NCBI RefSeq assembly: GCF_024622195.1
Contig: NZ_JANKBI010000002.1
Span: forward strand, 431,116-495,115
Source: Murimonas intestini
GTDB taxonomy: Bacteria > Bacillota > Clostridia > Lachnospirales > Lachnospiraceae
Direction: 5' to 3'
DNA length: 64,000 bases
The position numbers and the translations under genes are program-made. The notes beneath the pieces are model-generated. The model was not told the DNA's origin, did no database searches, and saw nothing but the letters and a program-made list of their open reading frames with translations. Shown piece by piece: positions 33,949 through 42,559 of this stretch. The first letter of the stretch is position 1; every line of letters begins with the position of its first letter.

Positions 33949-35169
33949 ATGCAGATGACAGAGGGCGGTGTGACCGCAGCAAAAGGATTTGTGGCAGCAG
34001 GGATATATGCCGGGATCAAAAAGGACAAAAAGGATATGGCGATGATCTACAGCAAGGTGCCATGTGTGGCGGCAGGTACATTTACAACAAATATTGTAAA
34101 AGCCGCACCTGTAAAATGGGACCAGGATGTAGTATATCATTCAGAAAAAGCGCAGGCTGTTGTGGCAAACAGCGGTGTGGCGAACGCCTGCACAGGGGAG
34201 GAAGGCATGAGATATTGCAGGGAGACTGCCAGGACGGCGGCAGAACTTCTCAATATTTCAGAGAAGGAAGTTCTTGTGGCTTCCACAGGCGTTATCGGCA
34301 GGCAGCTGCCTATTGATATTATTAAAGAGGGAGTTGTCTCTATGGTGCCGCTTCTTTCAGAATCGAAAGAGGCAGGTATCCTGGCGGCAGAGTCCATCAT
34401 GACTACAGATACCATCCGCAAGGAGGCAGCTGTCACTTTTGAACTGGGCGGCAGAACTGTAACTGTGGGAGGGATGAGTAAAGGCAGCGGAATGATCCAT
34501 CCAAACATGTGCACCATGCTGAGTTTTGTGACAACTGATGCAGCCATCTCAAAGGAGATGCTCCAAAAGGCTCAGAGCGCCAGCGTGAAGGACACTTATA
34601 ATATGATTTCTGTGGACGGTGACACGTCAACAAATGATACAGCCCTTATCCTGGCAAACGGACTGGCGGGAAATGACGAGATCACTGAAGAAGGCGAAGA
34701 TTTTGATACCTTTTTAAAAGCCCTGAATATGGTAAACACTGCTCTGGCAAAAAAGATGGCAGGGGACGGAGAGGGAGCCACAGCCCTGTTTGAGGTGAAG
34801 GTCATAGGGGCCGAAAGCAAAGAGCAGGCTGTAACTCTGAGCAAGTCTGTCATTACCTCCAATCTGACAAAGGCTGCCATATTCGGACATGATGCCAACT
34901 GGGGAAGGATCCTCTGTGCCATGGGGTACTCAGGGGCAGAGTTTGACCCGGAAAAAGTAGACTTATATTTTGAAAGCGCGGCAGGAAAGCTGAAGATCAT
35001 AGAAAATGGGGTATCTACAGGGTACAGCGAAGAACTGGCGACTAAGATACTGTCTGAAAAAGAAGTGACGGCGATTGCCGATATAAAGATGGGAGATGCC
35101 TGTGCTACGGCATGGGGATGTGACCTTACATTTGACTACGTAAAGATAAATGCGGACTACAGGTCGTAG
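33949..35169 (+). CDS. argJ: Bifunctional glutamate N-acetyltransferase / ornithine acetyltransferase
   Basis: 406 residues. The autoproteolysis site is recognisable as KGSGMIHPNMCTMLSF with the nucleophile Thr189; the common Ala before it is Cys here. The protein self-cleaves into alpha and beta chains and recycles the acetyl group from N-acetylornithine to glutamate, which suits the absence of argA and argE nearby. AAGGAGATTACAT precedes the ATG. Confidence 0.96.
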   Translation: MQMTEGGVTAAKGFVAAGIYAGIKKDKKDMAMIYSKVPCVAAGTFTTNIVKAAPVKWDQDVVYHSEKAQAVVANSGVANACTGEEGMRYCRETARTAAELLNISEKEVLVASTGVIGRQLPIDIIKEGVVSMVPLLSESKEAGILAAESIMTTDTIRKEAAVTFELGGRTVTVGGMSKGSGMIHPNMCTMLSFVTTDAAISKEMLQKAQSASVKDTYNMISVDGDTSTNDTALILANGLAGNDEITEEGEDFDTFLKALNMVNTALAKKMAGDGEGATALFEVKVIGAESKEQAVTLSKSVITSNLTKAAIFGHDANWGRILCAMGYSGAEFDPEKVDLYFESAAGKLKIIENGVSTGYSEELATKILSEKEVTAIADIKMGDACATAWGCDLTFDYVKINADYRS

Positions 35170-35208
35170 AAAAAGAGAAGAGAAAAGAAGAGAGAAGAGG
35201 AAAATAAG

Positions 35209-36108
35209 ATGGAAGATATGGAAAACTGGCTGGCGAAAGCGAATGTCCTGATTGAGGCCCTGCCTTATATCCAGCGGTTTCACGGGAAGACAATTGTAGT
35301 GAAATATGGCGGAAGCGCTATGGTGGATCATGACCTGAAGAAAAATGTTATCAGGGACGTGGCGTTGTTAAAGCTTGTGGGTTTCAGACCAATCATCGTA
35401 CACGGCGGCGGCAAAGAGATTACTAAGTGGATGAAGAAGGTGGATATTGAGTCAGAGTTTTACAAAGGGCTGCGTATCACAGATAAACCGTCTATGGAAA
35501 TCGTTGAGATGGTGCTTAATAAAATTAATAAAGGCCTGGTCTCCATGATGGAGAAGGTGGGTGTGCGTGCAGTAGGTATCAGCGGAAAGGACGGCTCTGT
35601 GCTCAAGGTCGACAAAAAGCTGGTGGGTGATAAGGATATAGGGTACGTAGGGGAGATAAAAGAAGTGAATACAGAGCTTCTGAACACTCTTCTGGACAAT
35701 GACTTTGTTCCTGTGATCTGCCCGATCGGGTCAGATGACGGCTTCTATTCCTATAATATCAATGCGGATGATGCTGCCTGTGCCATCGCGGCAGCAGTGG
35801 GAGCCGCAAAGTTGGCTTTCCTGACAGATGTTGAAGGTGTCTATGCAGATCCCCTTGATAAATCTACGCTGATTTCAGAATTGAGTGTGAAAGAGGCTGA
35901 GGAACTGCTTGGAAGCGGCAATATAGGAGGCGGTATGCTGCCTAAGATCCACAATTGTGTGGATGCCATTAAGAGCGGCGTGTCAAGAGTGCATATCCTG
36001 GACGGCAGGATCGAGCACTGCCTTCTTCTGGAATTTTTTACAAACAGAGGCATCGGTACTGCTATAATCGGGGATGAAGAGGAGCGTTATTATGAAAAAA
36101 ATGTATGA
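35209..36108 (+). CDS. argB: Acetylglutamate kinase
   Basis: 299 residues. Amino-acid kinase motifs are KYGGSAM (ATP lysine), VHGGGKEI and FLTDVEGVY; an N-terminal helix extension (~residues 1-20) is the type linked to arginine-inhibited hexameric NAGK, so feedback control by arginine is likely. It phosphorylates N-acetylglutamate. It ends 17 bases inside argD. Confidence 0.96.
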   Translation: MEDMENWLAKANVLIEALPYIQRFHGKTIVVKYGGSAMVDHDLKKNVIRDVALLKLVGFRPIIVHGGGKEITKWMKKVDIESEFYKGLRITDKPSMEIVEMVLNKINKGLVSMMEKVGVRAVGISGKDGSVLKVDKKLVGDKDIGYVGEIKEVNTELLNTLLDNDFVPVICPIGSDDGFYSYNINADDAACAIAAAVGAAKLAFLTDVEGVYADPLDKSTLISELSVKEAEELLGSGNIGGGMLPKIHNCVDAIKSGVSRVHILDGRIEHCLLLEFFTNRGIGTAIIGDEEERYYEKNV

Positions 36109-37282
36109 CATAATGGAAGAAGCAGAAGAAGTTATCCTTCATACATATAACAGGTTTCCAGTTGTTTTAGAGAGGGGAGACGGTGTCTGGCTTCAGGATA
36201 CAGAGGGGAAGAAATATCTGGATTTTGGCGCAGGTATCGCAGTGTTTGCGCTTGGATACCACTATCCGGGCTATGATGACGCCCTCAAAGGCCAGATTGA
36301 TAAATTGATCCATACCTCAAATCTTTATTATAATGAGCCTATGGGGGAGGCGGCGGCAAAGCTTGTCAGGGCCAGCGGCATGAGCCGTGTGTTTTTTACA
36401 AACAGCGGTACGGAAGCCATAGAAGGAGCTATCAAGGCGGCCAGAAAATATGCCTGGAATAAGGACGGCTGTACAGACCATGAGATCATAGCAATGAACC
36501 ATTCTTTCCATGGCAGGAGCGTGGGAGCCCTGTCTGTAACGGGAAATCCTCATTACCAGGAGGCTTTCAAACCGCTCATGGGCGGAGTTCGTTTTGCTGA
36601 TTTTAATGATCTTGACAGCGTTAAAGCCCAGGTAACGGACAAGACATGCGCCATAATCATGGAAACTGTCCAGGGCGAGGGCGGGATCTACCCGGCAGAC
36701 AGGGAATTCCTTCAGGGCGTAAAGGACATCTGTGAGGAAAAAGACATCCTTCTCATCCTGGATGAGATACAGTGCGGTATGGGAAGGACAGGGAGCATGT
36801 TTGCATGGCAGGACTACGGAGTGCAGCCTGATATCATGACATGTGCTAAGGCTCTGGGCTGCGGCGTGCCTGTGGGCGCCTTTGTCCTCAATGAAAAAAC
36901 AGCTGCCTCATCTCTTGTACCGGGAGACCACGGGACTACATATGGGGGCAATCCATTTGCATGTGCAGCGGTTTCAAAGGTGCTGGACATCTTTGAACAG
37001 GATAAAATTGTGGAACATGTCAGAGAGATAACTCCGTATCTGGAACAGAAACTTGATGAACTGGCAGAGAGGAAACAGTGCATAGCCGGAAGGCGCGGAA
37101 AAGGCCTGATGCAGGGGCTGGTCATCCAGGGGCAGCCTGTGGGAGAAGCGGTGAAAAAAGCCCTGGAGAATGGGCTGATCGTGATTTCAGCAGGCAGTGA
37201 TGTGCTACGTCTGGTGCCTCCGCTTGTGATCACAAAGGAAGATGTGGATGAGATGATCGTCAGGCTGGAGAAGAGCCTGTAA
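36092..37282 (+). CDS. argD: Acetylornithine aminotransferase
   Basis: 396 residues. Class III PLP aminotransferase: FTNSGTEAIEGAIKAAR, NHSFHGRSVGALS, ILDEIQCGMGRTG and the PLP lysine in TCAKALGCGVP. It converts N-acetylglutamate semialdehyde to N-acetylornithine. ATG 36092, with GAGGAG 7 bases upstream, overlaps argB by 17 bases; an earlier ATG at 36074 is less well placed. Last gene of the operon. Confidence 0.95.
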   Translation: MKKMYDIMEEAEEVILHTYNRFPVVLERGDGVWLQDTEGKKYLDFGAGIAVFALGYHYPGYDDALKGQIDKLIHTSNLYYNEPMGEAAAKLVRASGMSRVFFTNSGTEAIEGAIKAARKYAWNKDGCTDHEIIAMNHSFHGRSVGALSVTGNPHYQEAFKPLMGGVRFADFNDLDSVKAQVTDKTCAIIMETVQGEGGIYPADREFLQGVKDICEEKDILLILDEIQCGMGRTGSMFAWQDYGVQPDIMTCAKALGCGVPVGAFVLNEKTAASSLVPGDHGTTYGGNPFACAAVSKVLDIFEQDKIVEHVREITPYLEQKLDELAERKQCIAGRRGKGLMQGLVIQGQPVGEAVKKALENGLIVISAGSDVLRLVPPLVITKEDVDEMIVRLEKSL

Positions 37283-37335
37283 GAAAATCGCAGTATTAAT
37301 AGTCATACAGCAATTAAAATACACTATAATCATCG

Positions 37336-37364
37336 TTGTATTTGCTTCTTCCTCATGATAAAAT
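37336..37364 (+). promoter_or_regulatory. Promoter of the type I toxin mRNA
   Basis: TTGTAT (37336-37341), 17 bases, TAAAAT (37359-37364); transcription would start near 37371. A separate TATAAT at 37325-37330 has no matching -35. Confidence 0.6.
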
Positions 37365-37441
37365 ATTTATGTATAGTTGAACAGAAGTCAGAGGATAGTC
37401 TGATGGTTTCCTTCGGAAGTAAACGAAGGGGGTAGTGTAAA

Positions 37442-37525
37442 ATGAATACGCTTGAAGTGTTGACATTGGTGCTGGTGATTTTCGCAGCACTTGCCTACAT
37501 AGATAACCATCAGAACAAAAAATAG
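37442..37525 (+). CDS. Putative type I toxin: 27-residue hydrophobic (holin-like) peptide
   Basis: A 27-codon gene starting MNTLEVLTLVLV and ending DNHQNKK: a single membrane helix with a charged C-terminal tail, the pattern of TxpA/BsrG-type and putative holin-like toxins of Firmicutes. The ribosome site GGGGG (37428-37432) is partly paired in a hairpin CCTTCG/CGAAGG (37410-37429), and GAGGATAG in the leader (37391-37398) is complementary to CTATCCTC after the stop (37526-37533). Both would keep translation low. A convergent antisense RNA covers its 3' untranslated region. Not previously named as far as I can tell; function inferred from architecture. Confidence 0.72.
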   Translation: MNTLEVLTLVLVIFAALAYIDNHQNKK

Positions 37526-37624
37526 CTATCCTCTACATGCCCATAGAAGATAGCCTGTAACTAAAAATTACATTGCAATCCGAAGTGCAATCATCAGACA
37601 CACCAATGTCTTTTGATTACTTCT
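37517..37624 (-). ncRNA. Antisense RNA (type I antitoxin), ~108 nt
   Basis: Minus-strand promoter TTGAAA (37654-37659), 17 bases, TATAAT (37631-37636) gives a start near 37624. The RNA would end at the hairpin GGCTATCTTCTA/TAGAGGATAGC (37525-37556), followed on that strand by a run of six T (37517-37522). It is fully complementary to the 3' part of the toxin mRNA and overlaps the toxin stop codon. Confidence 0.7.
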
Positions 37625-37630
37625 AAGTAA

Positions 37631-37659
37631 ATTATACACGGGGGACTTGAATTTTTCAA
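37631..37659 (-). promoter_or_regulatory. Promoter of the antisense RNA
   Basis: Near-consensus TTGAAA-N17-TATAAT on the minus strand. The -35 box lies inside the hairpin that terminates the toxin mRNA. Confidence 0.75.
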
Positions 37660-37670
37660 GTCCTCTTTTT
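37643..37670 (+). terminator. Terminator of the toxin mRNA
   Basis: GGACTTGAA (37643-37651) pairs with TTCAAGTCC (37655-37663), followed by TCTTTTT. Confidence 0.8.
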
Positions 37671-37690
37671 AAATAATCGACATGCCACCC

Positions 37691-38701
37691 TTATAAAAGC
37701 TGTATCCCGTTTTCAAGTGCAGCGCTGGTCACATCTTCAGGCCAGATAGAAGCCTGCACTTCACCTATATGGGCTTTTCTTAAATAAAACATACAGATAC
37801 GTGACTGTCCTATGCCTCCTCCGATGGTATAGGGCAGTTCTTTTTCCAGGATAGCCTTCTGGAAAGGAAGCCCGGCCCGTTCCTGGCAGCCGGCGAGTTC
37901 CAGCTGTTTCTTCAAAGAGTCCTCATCCACACGGATACCCATGGAGGAAAGCTCCAGGGCGATATCCAGAACAGGATAATACACAATGATATCACCGTTT
38001 AACTCCCAGTCATCATAGTCCGGCGCACGTCCGTCATGGCGTTCTCCGCTTGAGAGGATGCCTCCTATCTGCATGATGAATACAGCTCCCTTTAATTTTG
38101 CAATCTTATATTCCCGTTCCTTTGGAGTACAGTCAGGATACATATCTTCCAGCTCCTGGGAAGTGATAAAGAAAATTTCTTTAGGCAGGATCTCCTCAAT
38201 GTAATCATATTGAATGGCCATGTATTTTTCAGTCTTTTTTAATGCCTTATATACAGTGCGCACCACATCTTTTAAAGTATCCATATTTCTGTCTTCTTTG
38301 GATATGATTTTTTCCCAGTCCCACTGATCCACATAAATAGAGTGGATATTGTCGGTATCTTCATCACGGCGGATAGCGCTCATATCTGTATACAGTCCTT
38401 CGCCCTGGGAAAACCCGTATTTTTTCAGGGCAAACCGTTTCCATTTGGCAAGTGAATGGACGATTTCCGCGGGCGCATCCTCCAGCTCCTTGATGCCGAA
38501 GCTTACAGGGCGTTCTACTCCGTTGAGGTTATCATTAAGACCGGACTCCGGCTTAACGAAAAGGGGGGCAGATACGCGGAGCAGGTTCAGACGTCCGGCC
38601 AGGGACTGCTGGAAGAAGTCCTTGACTGTTTTGATGGCAACCTGGGTATCATGTAAATTAAGCTCAGATTTATAATTTTCAGGGATGATTAGGTTTTTCA
38701 T
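37691..38701 (-). CDS. asnA: Aspartate-ammonia ligase (asparagine synthetase A)
   Basis: 336 residues, standard length for AsnA. Class II synthetase-like fold with GVERPVSFGIKEL, the IYVDQWDWEK segment, FFITSQELEDMYP and C-terminal GGGIGQSRICMFYL (motif 3 Arg). It makes asparagine from aspartate, ammonia and ATP. ATG 38701 has AAGGAGC upstream; an in-frame ATG at 38728 is unsupported. The cell thus has free asparagine synthesis as well as the tRNA-bound route encoded further on. Confidence 0.96.
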   Translation of the reverse strand: MKNLIIPENYKSELNLHDTQVAIKTVKDFFQQSLAGRLNLLRVSAPLFVKPESGLNDNLNGVERPVSFGIKELEDAPAEIVHSLAKWKRFALKKYGFSQGEGLYTDMSAIRRDEDTDNIHSIYVDQWDWEKIISKEDRNMDTLKDVVRTVYKALKKTEKYMAIQYDYIEEILPKEIFFITSQELEDMYPDCTPKEREYKIAKLKGAVFIMQIGGILSSGERHDGRAPDYDDWELNGDIIVYYPVLDIALELSSMGIRVDEDSLKKQLELAGCQERAGLPFQKAILEKELPYTIGGGIGQSRICMFYLRKAHIGEVQASIWPEDVTSAALENGIQLL

Positions 38702-38788
38702 AATATGCTCCTTCTTTTTGGCTTTCATACCTCAGAATATTTGACTTTGCTCATTATATCATTAATTGATTAAATTGTGAAGTTTCTA

Positions 38789-38806
38789 TTGCACGAAAAT
38801 CCCGAG
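38789..38806 (-). repeat. Relic of the ~140 bp intergenic repeat
   Basis: TTGCACGAAAATCCCGAG is an exact 18-base match to the centre of the repeat copies at 25.1, 28.3 and 29.9 kb. The flanks do not match, so this is a fragment. Confidence 0.6.
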
Positions 38807-38839
38807 TTGAAAGATAAAATAATTTATGTTAGTATAAGA

Positions 38840-38858
38840 GATAATAGTTATCATTATT
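38840..38858. promoter_or_regulatory. Fur-box-like palindrome upstream of nrdA
   Basis: GATAATAGTTATCATTATT matches 14 of 19 positions of the classical Fur box. It lies 24 bases before the nrdA ATG and just after a possible -10 (TATAAG). Confidence 0.4.
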
Positions 38859-38882
38859 GACAAATATTGGAGGAAGATAAAC

Positions 38883-41414
38883 ATGGAAATCAGGAAGAGG
38901 AACGGACAGCCGGAATTGTACAGCCTCGATAAGATAGAGAACGCTGTCCGCCGTGCTTTTGGCAGCGTAAATCAGGAATATACCCAGGATGAGATGGCTG
39001 GGATCATCAGTGCCGTGGAGGAAAAGATCCAGGAGCTTGCCATGAGGGAGGGGATCATCCAGGTGGAGCAGATCCAGGATCAGATAGAAATGACGCTGAC
39101 GGAAAAAAATTACTATGCAGTGCTGAAGAGTTTTATTCTGTACAGGGAAAAGAGAAGCAGGCACAGAGCTGCCAGGCAGGAGCTGCTGGGGCATTTATGC
39201 GGGGCGGAGGGTCTGGAAAGGGTTTTCAAAGAGATACAGAGAGAGTATCAGGATGAAGTTTACCACCTGGAGCATCTGCTTGCCAAATTCAGGACTTTTG
39301 ACAAGGAAGGGATGACGGGGCCTGAGCGCTTTGAGATGCTGATCAAGGCAGCGGTGGAGCTCACCACCCAGGAAGCCCCGAAGTGGGAATTTATCGCGGC
39401 CAGATTCCTAATGGTCCAGTATGAAGATCAGGTGAAGGTCCAGGAGAACATATTCGGGATCCGGGATTTTTACAGTAAGGTCGTATGGCTCACAGAGGAA
39501 AAACTGTACGGGGAGTATATACTGGAAAATTATACGAGGGAGGAACTGGATCTTTATGAGACATATCTGGATGAGGCACGCAGCAGCCTGCTTAATTATT
39601 CCGGGCTGGGGCTCCTTCTGAAACGGTATGTGATCAGAAGCCATGAAGGGATTGGCCTGGAAACGGTGCAGGAAATGTTTCTGGGGATCGCCATGCATCT
39701 GGCCATGAAAGAAGAGCGGGACAGAGATCTTTGGGTAAAACGGTTTTATGATATGCTCAGCACCATGAAGGTTACAATGGCTACCCCTACTCTCTCCAAT
39801 GCGAGAAGGCCTTATCACCAGCTGTCGTCCTGTTTTATAGATACAGTGCCGGACAGTCTGGACGGAATCTACAGAAGTATTGATAACTTCTCTAAGGTCA
39901 GCAAGTTCGGGGGAGGCATGGGACTTTACTTTGGAAAGGTGAGAGCGGCGGGCAGTGATATACAGGGATTTAAGGGAGCGGCTGGCGGAGTCCTGCGGTG
40001 GATCAAGCTGGCAAATGACACGGCTGTGGCGGTGGACCAGCTGGGTGTCCGTCAGGGCGCAGTTGCCGTCTATCTGGACGCATGGCACAGGGATCTGCCG
40101 GAATTTCTGGCGCTGAGGACTAACAATGGGGATGACAGGATGAAAGCCCATGATGTATTCCCGGCGGTATGCTACCCGGATATGTTCTGGAGGATGGCGA
40201 AGGAAGATATAGAAGGGGACTGGTATCTGATGTGCCCCCATGAGATTCAGACAGTCAGGGGATATGCCCTGGAAGACTGCTGGGGAAAAGAGTGGGAAGA
40301 GAAGTATATTGAATGTGTGCAGGATATGAGGATACACAAAAGGACAGTGCCTATTAAAGAAGTGATCCGCATGATAATCAAAAGCGCCGTGGAGACCGGC
40401 ACGCCCTTTACTTTTAACAGAGATCAGGTGAATGAGACAAACCCCAATTCACATAAGGGGATCATCTACTGCAGCAACCTGTGTACAGAGATCGCCCAGA
40501 ATATGAGCCCGATCGAGCTTGTAGAGCAGAGGGTGGAGACGTCAGACGGTGAGACAGTCGTAGTGACAGTGACTAAGCCCGGGGAATTTGTGGTCTGCAA
40601 TCTGGCAAGCCTTTCGCTCGGAAGGATAGATACAGATGACGAGGAAGATTTGGCAAGGACTGTACAGAGCGCTGTCAGGGCACTTGATAATGTGATCGAT
40701 CTGAATTATTTCCCTGTCCCGTATGCGAAAATAAATAACGAAAAATACCGCCCTGTGGGACTGGGAGTGAGTGGATACCACCACATGCTGGCCAAGAAAC
40801 ACATACGCTGGGAGTCGGAGGAACATCTGGCATATGCAGACAGGGTATTTGAGAATATTAATTATGCAGCTGTAAAAGCCAGTATGGAGATTGCCGGACA
40901 GAAGGGAAGCTACAGGTATTTTGGCGGAAGTGAATGGGAGAGCGGAGAATATTTCAAAAAGCGGGGCTATGTATCAGAGCGCTGGCTGAAGCTTCAGGAG
41001 GAAGTCAAACATACAGGGATGCGAAATGGGTATCTGATCGCCGTGGCTCCCACCAGCAGCACGAGCATGATAGCAGGTACTACAGCCGGCCTGGATCCCA
41101 TCATGGACAGGTACTATCTGGAAGAGAAAAAGAACTCCCTTGTGCCCAGGGTAGCGCCGGATCTGTCACCGGATACCTTCTGGTATTATAAAAATGCCCA
41201 TTATATCAGCCAGGAATGGTCAGTGAGGGCCGGCGGCGTCCGCCAGAGGCATATAGACCAGGCCCAGAGCATGAATCTGTATATTACAAATGATTATACA
41301 TTCAGGCAGGTGCTCAGGCTGTATATCATGGCCTGGGAATGCGGTGTTAAGACGATCTATTATATCCGCTCCAAGAGCCTTGAGGTGGAGGAGTGTGAAG
41401 TGTGTTCCAGCTAA
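38883..41414 (+). CDS. nrdA: Class I ribonucleoside-diphosphate reductase, alpha subunit
   Basis: 843 residues. An N-terminal ATP-cone (residues ~1-95, RKRNGQPELYSLDKIENAVRR) for allosteric control, then the ten-stranded barrel with PTLSNARRPYHQLSSCF, the finger-loop Cys region YCSNLCTEI and NLASLSLGRI, and a C-terminal tail EECEVCSS holding the redox Cys pair. It reduces ribonucleotides to deoxyribonucleotides with the radical supplied by NrdB. TTGGAGGAAG precedes the ATG. It is followed 22 bases later by nrdB. Confidence 0.96.
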   Translation: MEIRKRNGQPELYSLDKIENAVRRAFGSVNQEYTQDEMAGIISAVEEKIQELAMREGIIQVEQIQDQIEMTLTEKNYYAVLKSFILYREKRSRHRAARQELLGHLCGAEGLERVFKEIQREYQDEVYHLEHLLAKFRTFDKEGMTGPERFEMLIKAAVELTTQEAPKWEFIAARFLMVQYEDQVKVQENIFGIRDFYSKVVWLTEEKLYGEYILENYTREELDLYETYLDEARSSLLNYSGLGLLLKRYVIRSHEGIGLETVQEMFLGIAMHLAMKEERDRDLWVKRFYDMLSTMKVTMATPTLSNARRPYHQLSSCFIDTVPDSLDGIYRSIDNFSKVSKFGGGMGLYFGKVRAAGSDIQGFKGAAGGVLRWIKLANDTAVAVDQLGVRQGAVAVYLDAWHRDLPEFLALRTNNGDDRMKAHDVFPAVCYPDMFWRMAKEDIEGDWYLMCPHEIQTVRGYALEDCWGKEWEEKYIECVQDMRIHKRTVPIKEVIRMIIKSAVETGTPFTFNRDQVNETNPNSHKGIIYCSNLCTEIAQNMSPIELVEQRVETSDGETVVVTVTKPGEFVVCNLASLSLGRIDTDDEEDLARTVQSAVRALDNVIDLNYFPVPYAKINNEKYRPVGLGVSGYHHMLAKKHIRWESEEHLAYADRVFENINYAAVKASMEIAGQKGSYRYFGGSEWESGEYFKKRGYVSERWLKLQEEVKHTGMRNGYLIAVAPTSSTSMIAGTTAGLDPIMDRYYLEEKKNSLVPRVAPDLSPDTFWYYKNAHYISQEWSVRAGGVRQRHIDQAQSMNLYITNDYTFRQVLRLYIMAWECGVKTIYYIRSKSLEVEECEVCSS

Positions 41415-41436
41415 ATACAGAAATGAGGAGAAAAAT

Positions 41437-42480
41437 ATGGAAAAATTGATGAGACGCCCGCTGTTTAACCCGGCGGGAGATACGGAAGTGCGGCTCAGGA
41501 AAATGGTGGGAGGAAATACAACAAATCTGAATGATTTCAATAACATGAAATACACCTGGGTGAGCGGCTGGTACAGGCAGGCCATGAATAATTTCTGGGT
41601 GCCTGAAGAGATCAATCTGGGGGTGGATGTGAAAGACTACCCGCTGCTCACAGAAGCCGAGAGAAGGGCTTATGACAAAATCCTGTCCTTTCTTGTCTTT
41701 CTCGACAGTATCCAGACGGCGAACCTGCCGTCCGTCAGTGAATATATTACTGCCAATGAGGTGAATCTCTGCCTTTCTATCCAGACCTTCCAGGAGGCGG
41801 TGCACAGCCAGAGCTACAGCTATATGCTGGATACAATATGTGAGCCACAGAAAAGGACGGAGGTGCTCTACCAGTGGAAGGAGGACGAGCATCTGCTGGA
41901 GCGGAATACGTTTATCGGAAATCTCTATAATAAGTTCCAGGAAGAAAAAAGTATGGAAAATTTCACAAAAACACTGATCGCCAATTATATCCTGGAGGGG
42001 ATCTACTTTTACAGCGGGTTCATGTTCTTTTACAATCTTGGCCGGAACCACAAAATGCCGGGATCTGCGCAGGAGATCCGGTATATAAACAGGGATGAGA
42101 ATACACATCTCTGGCTGTTCAGGAATATAATACAGGAACTGATGGCTGAGGAACCGGAGATGTTTACAGAGGACAGGATAAAGGAATACCGGGAAATGAT
42201 CCGCACAGGCTGTGAGCAGGAGATCAGGTGGGGAACTTATGTGATCGGAGACAAGATACAGGGGCTGTCCGGGGAGATGGTGGCTGATTACATTAAGTAT
42301 CTTGGAAATCTGCGGTGTCTGGGGCTGAATTTTAAGCCTGTCTATGAGGGGCACATGACGGAGCCGGAAAGTATGAAATGGGTCTCCCAGTACAGCAATG
42401 CGAATATGATCAAAACAGACTTCTTTGAGGCCAGAAGCACGGCATATGCAAAGAGCAGCGCTCTGATCGATGATCTATGA
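41437..42480 (+). CDS. nrdB: Class I ribonucleoside-diphosphate reductase, beta subunit
   Basis: 347 residues, ferritin-like. Iron ligands are Asp in FLDSIQTANL, Glu and His in FQEAVHSQSY, Glu in YILEGIYFY and Glu-His in RDENTHLWLF. The Tyr four residues after the His (HSQSY) is the radical Tyr position, so this is an oxygen-requiring tyrosyl-radical type. ATG 41437 has GAGGAG upstream; the reading frame is open further back inside nrdA but without a ribosome site. Confidence 0.96.
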   Translation: MEKLMRRPLFNPAGDTEVRLRKMVGGNTTNLNDFNNMKYTWVSGWYRQAMNNFWVPEEINLGVDVKDYPLLTEAERRAYDKILSFLVFLDSIQTANLPSVSEYITANEVNLCLSIQTFQEAVHSQSYSYMLDTICEPQKRTEVLYQWKEDEHLLERNTFIGNLYNKFQEEKSMENFTKTLIANYILEGIYFYSGFMFFYNLGRNHKMPGSAQEIRYINRDENTHLWLFRNIIQELMAEEPEMFTEDRIKEYREMIRTGCEQEIRWGTYVIGDKIQGLSGEMVADYIKYLGNLRCLGLNFKPVYEGHMTEPESMKWVSQYSNANMIKTDFFEARSTAYAKSSALIDDL

Positions 42481-42524
42481 TGCAGATAAATTTGATTAAA
42501 AATAAAATTTGAATAAAATTATCC

Positions 42525-42553
42525 TTGACAAGTGCTGCCTCATGTGTTAAGAT
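42525..42553 (+). promoter_or_regulatory. Promoter of the aspS2-gatCAB leader
   Basis: TTGACA (42525-42530), 17 bases, TAAGAT (42548-42553); transcription would begin near 42560. Confidence 0.75.
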
Positions 42554-42559
42554 TCCAAA

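Noticed and set aside
37525..37556. Hairpin after the toxin gene as terminator of the toxin mRNA
   Set aside because: There is no T run on the plus strand; the T run is on the minus strand, so it ends the antisense RNA. The plus-strand terminator is at 37643-37670.
41347..42354. Long reverse-strand open frame opposite nrdB
   Set aside because: It is the shadow of a strongly conserved gene, has no ribosome site and no recognisable protein features.
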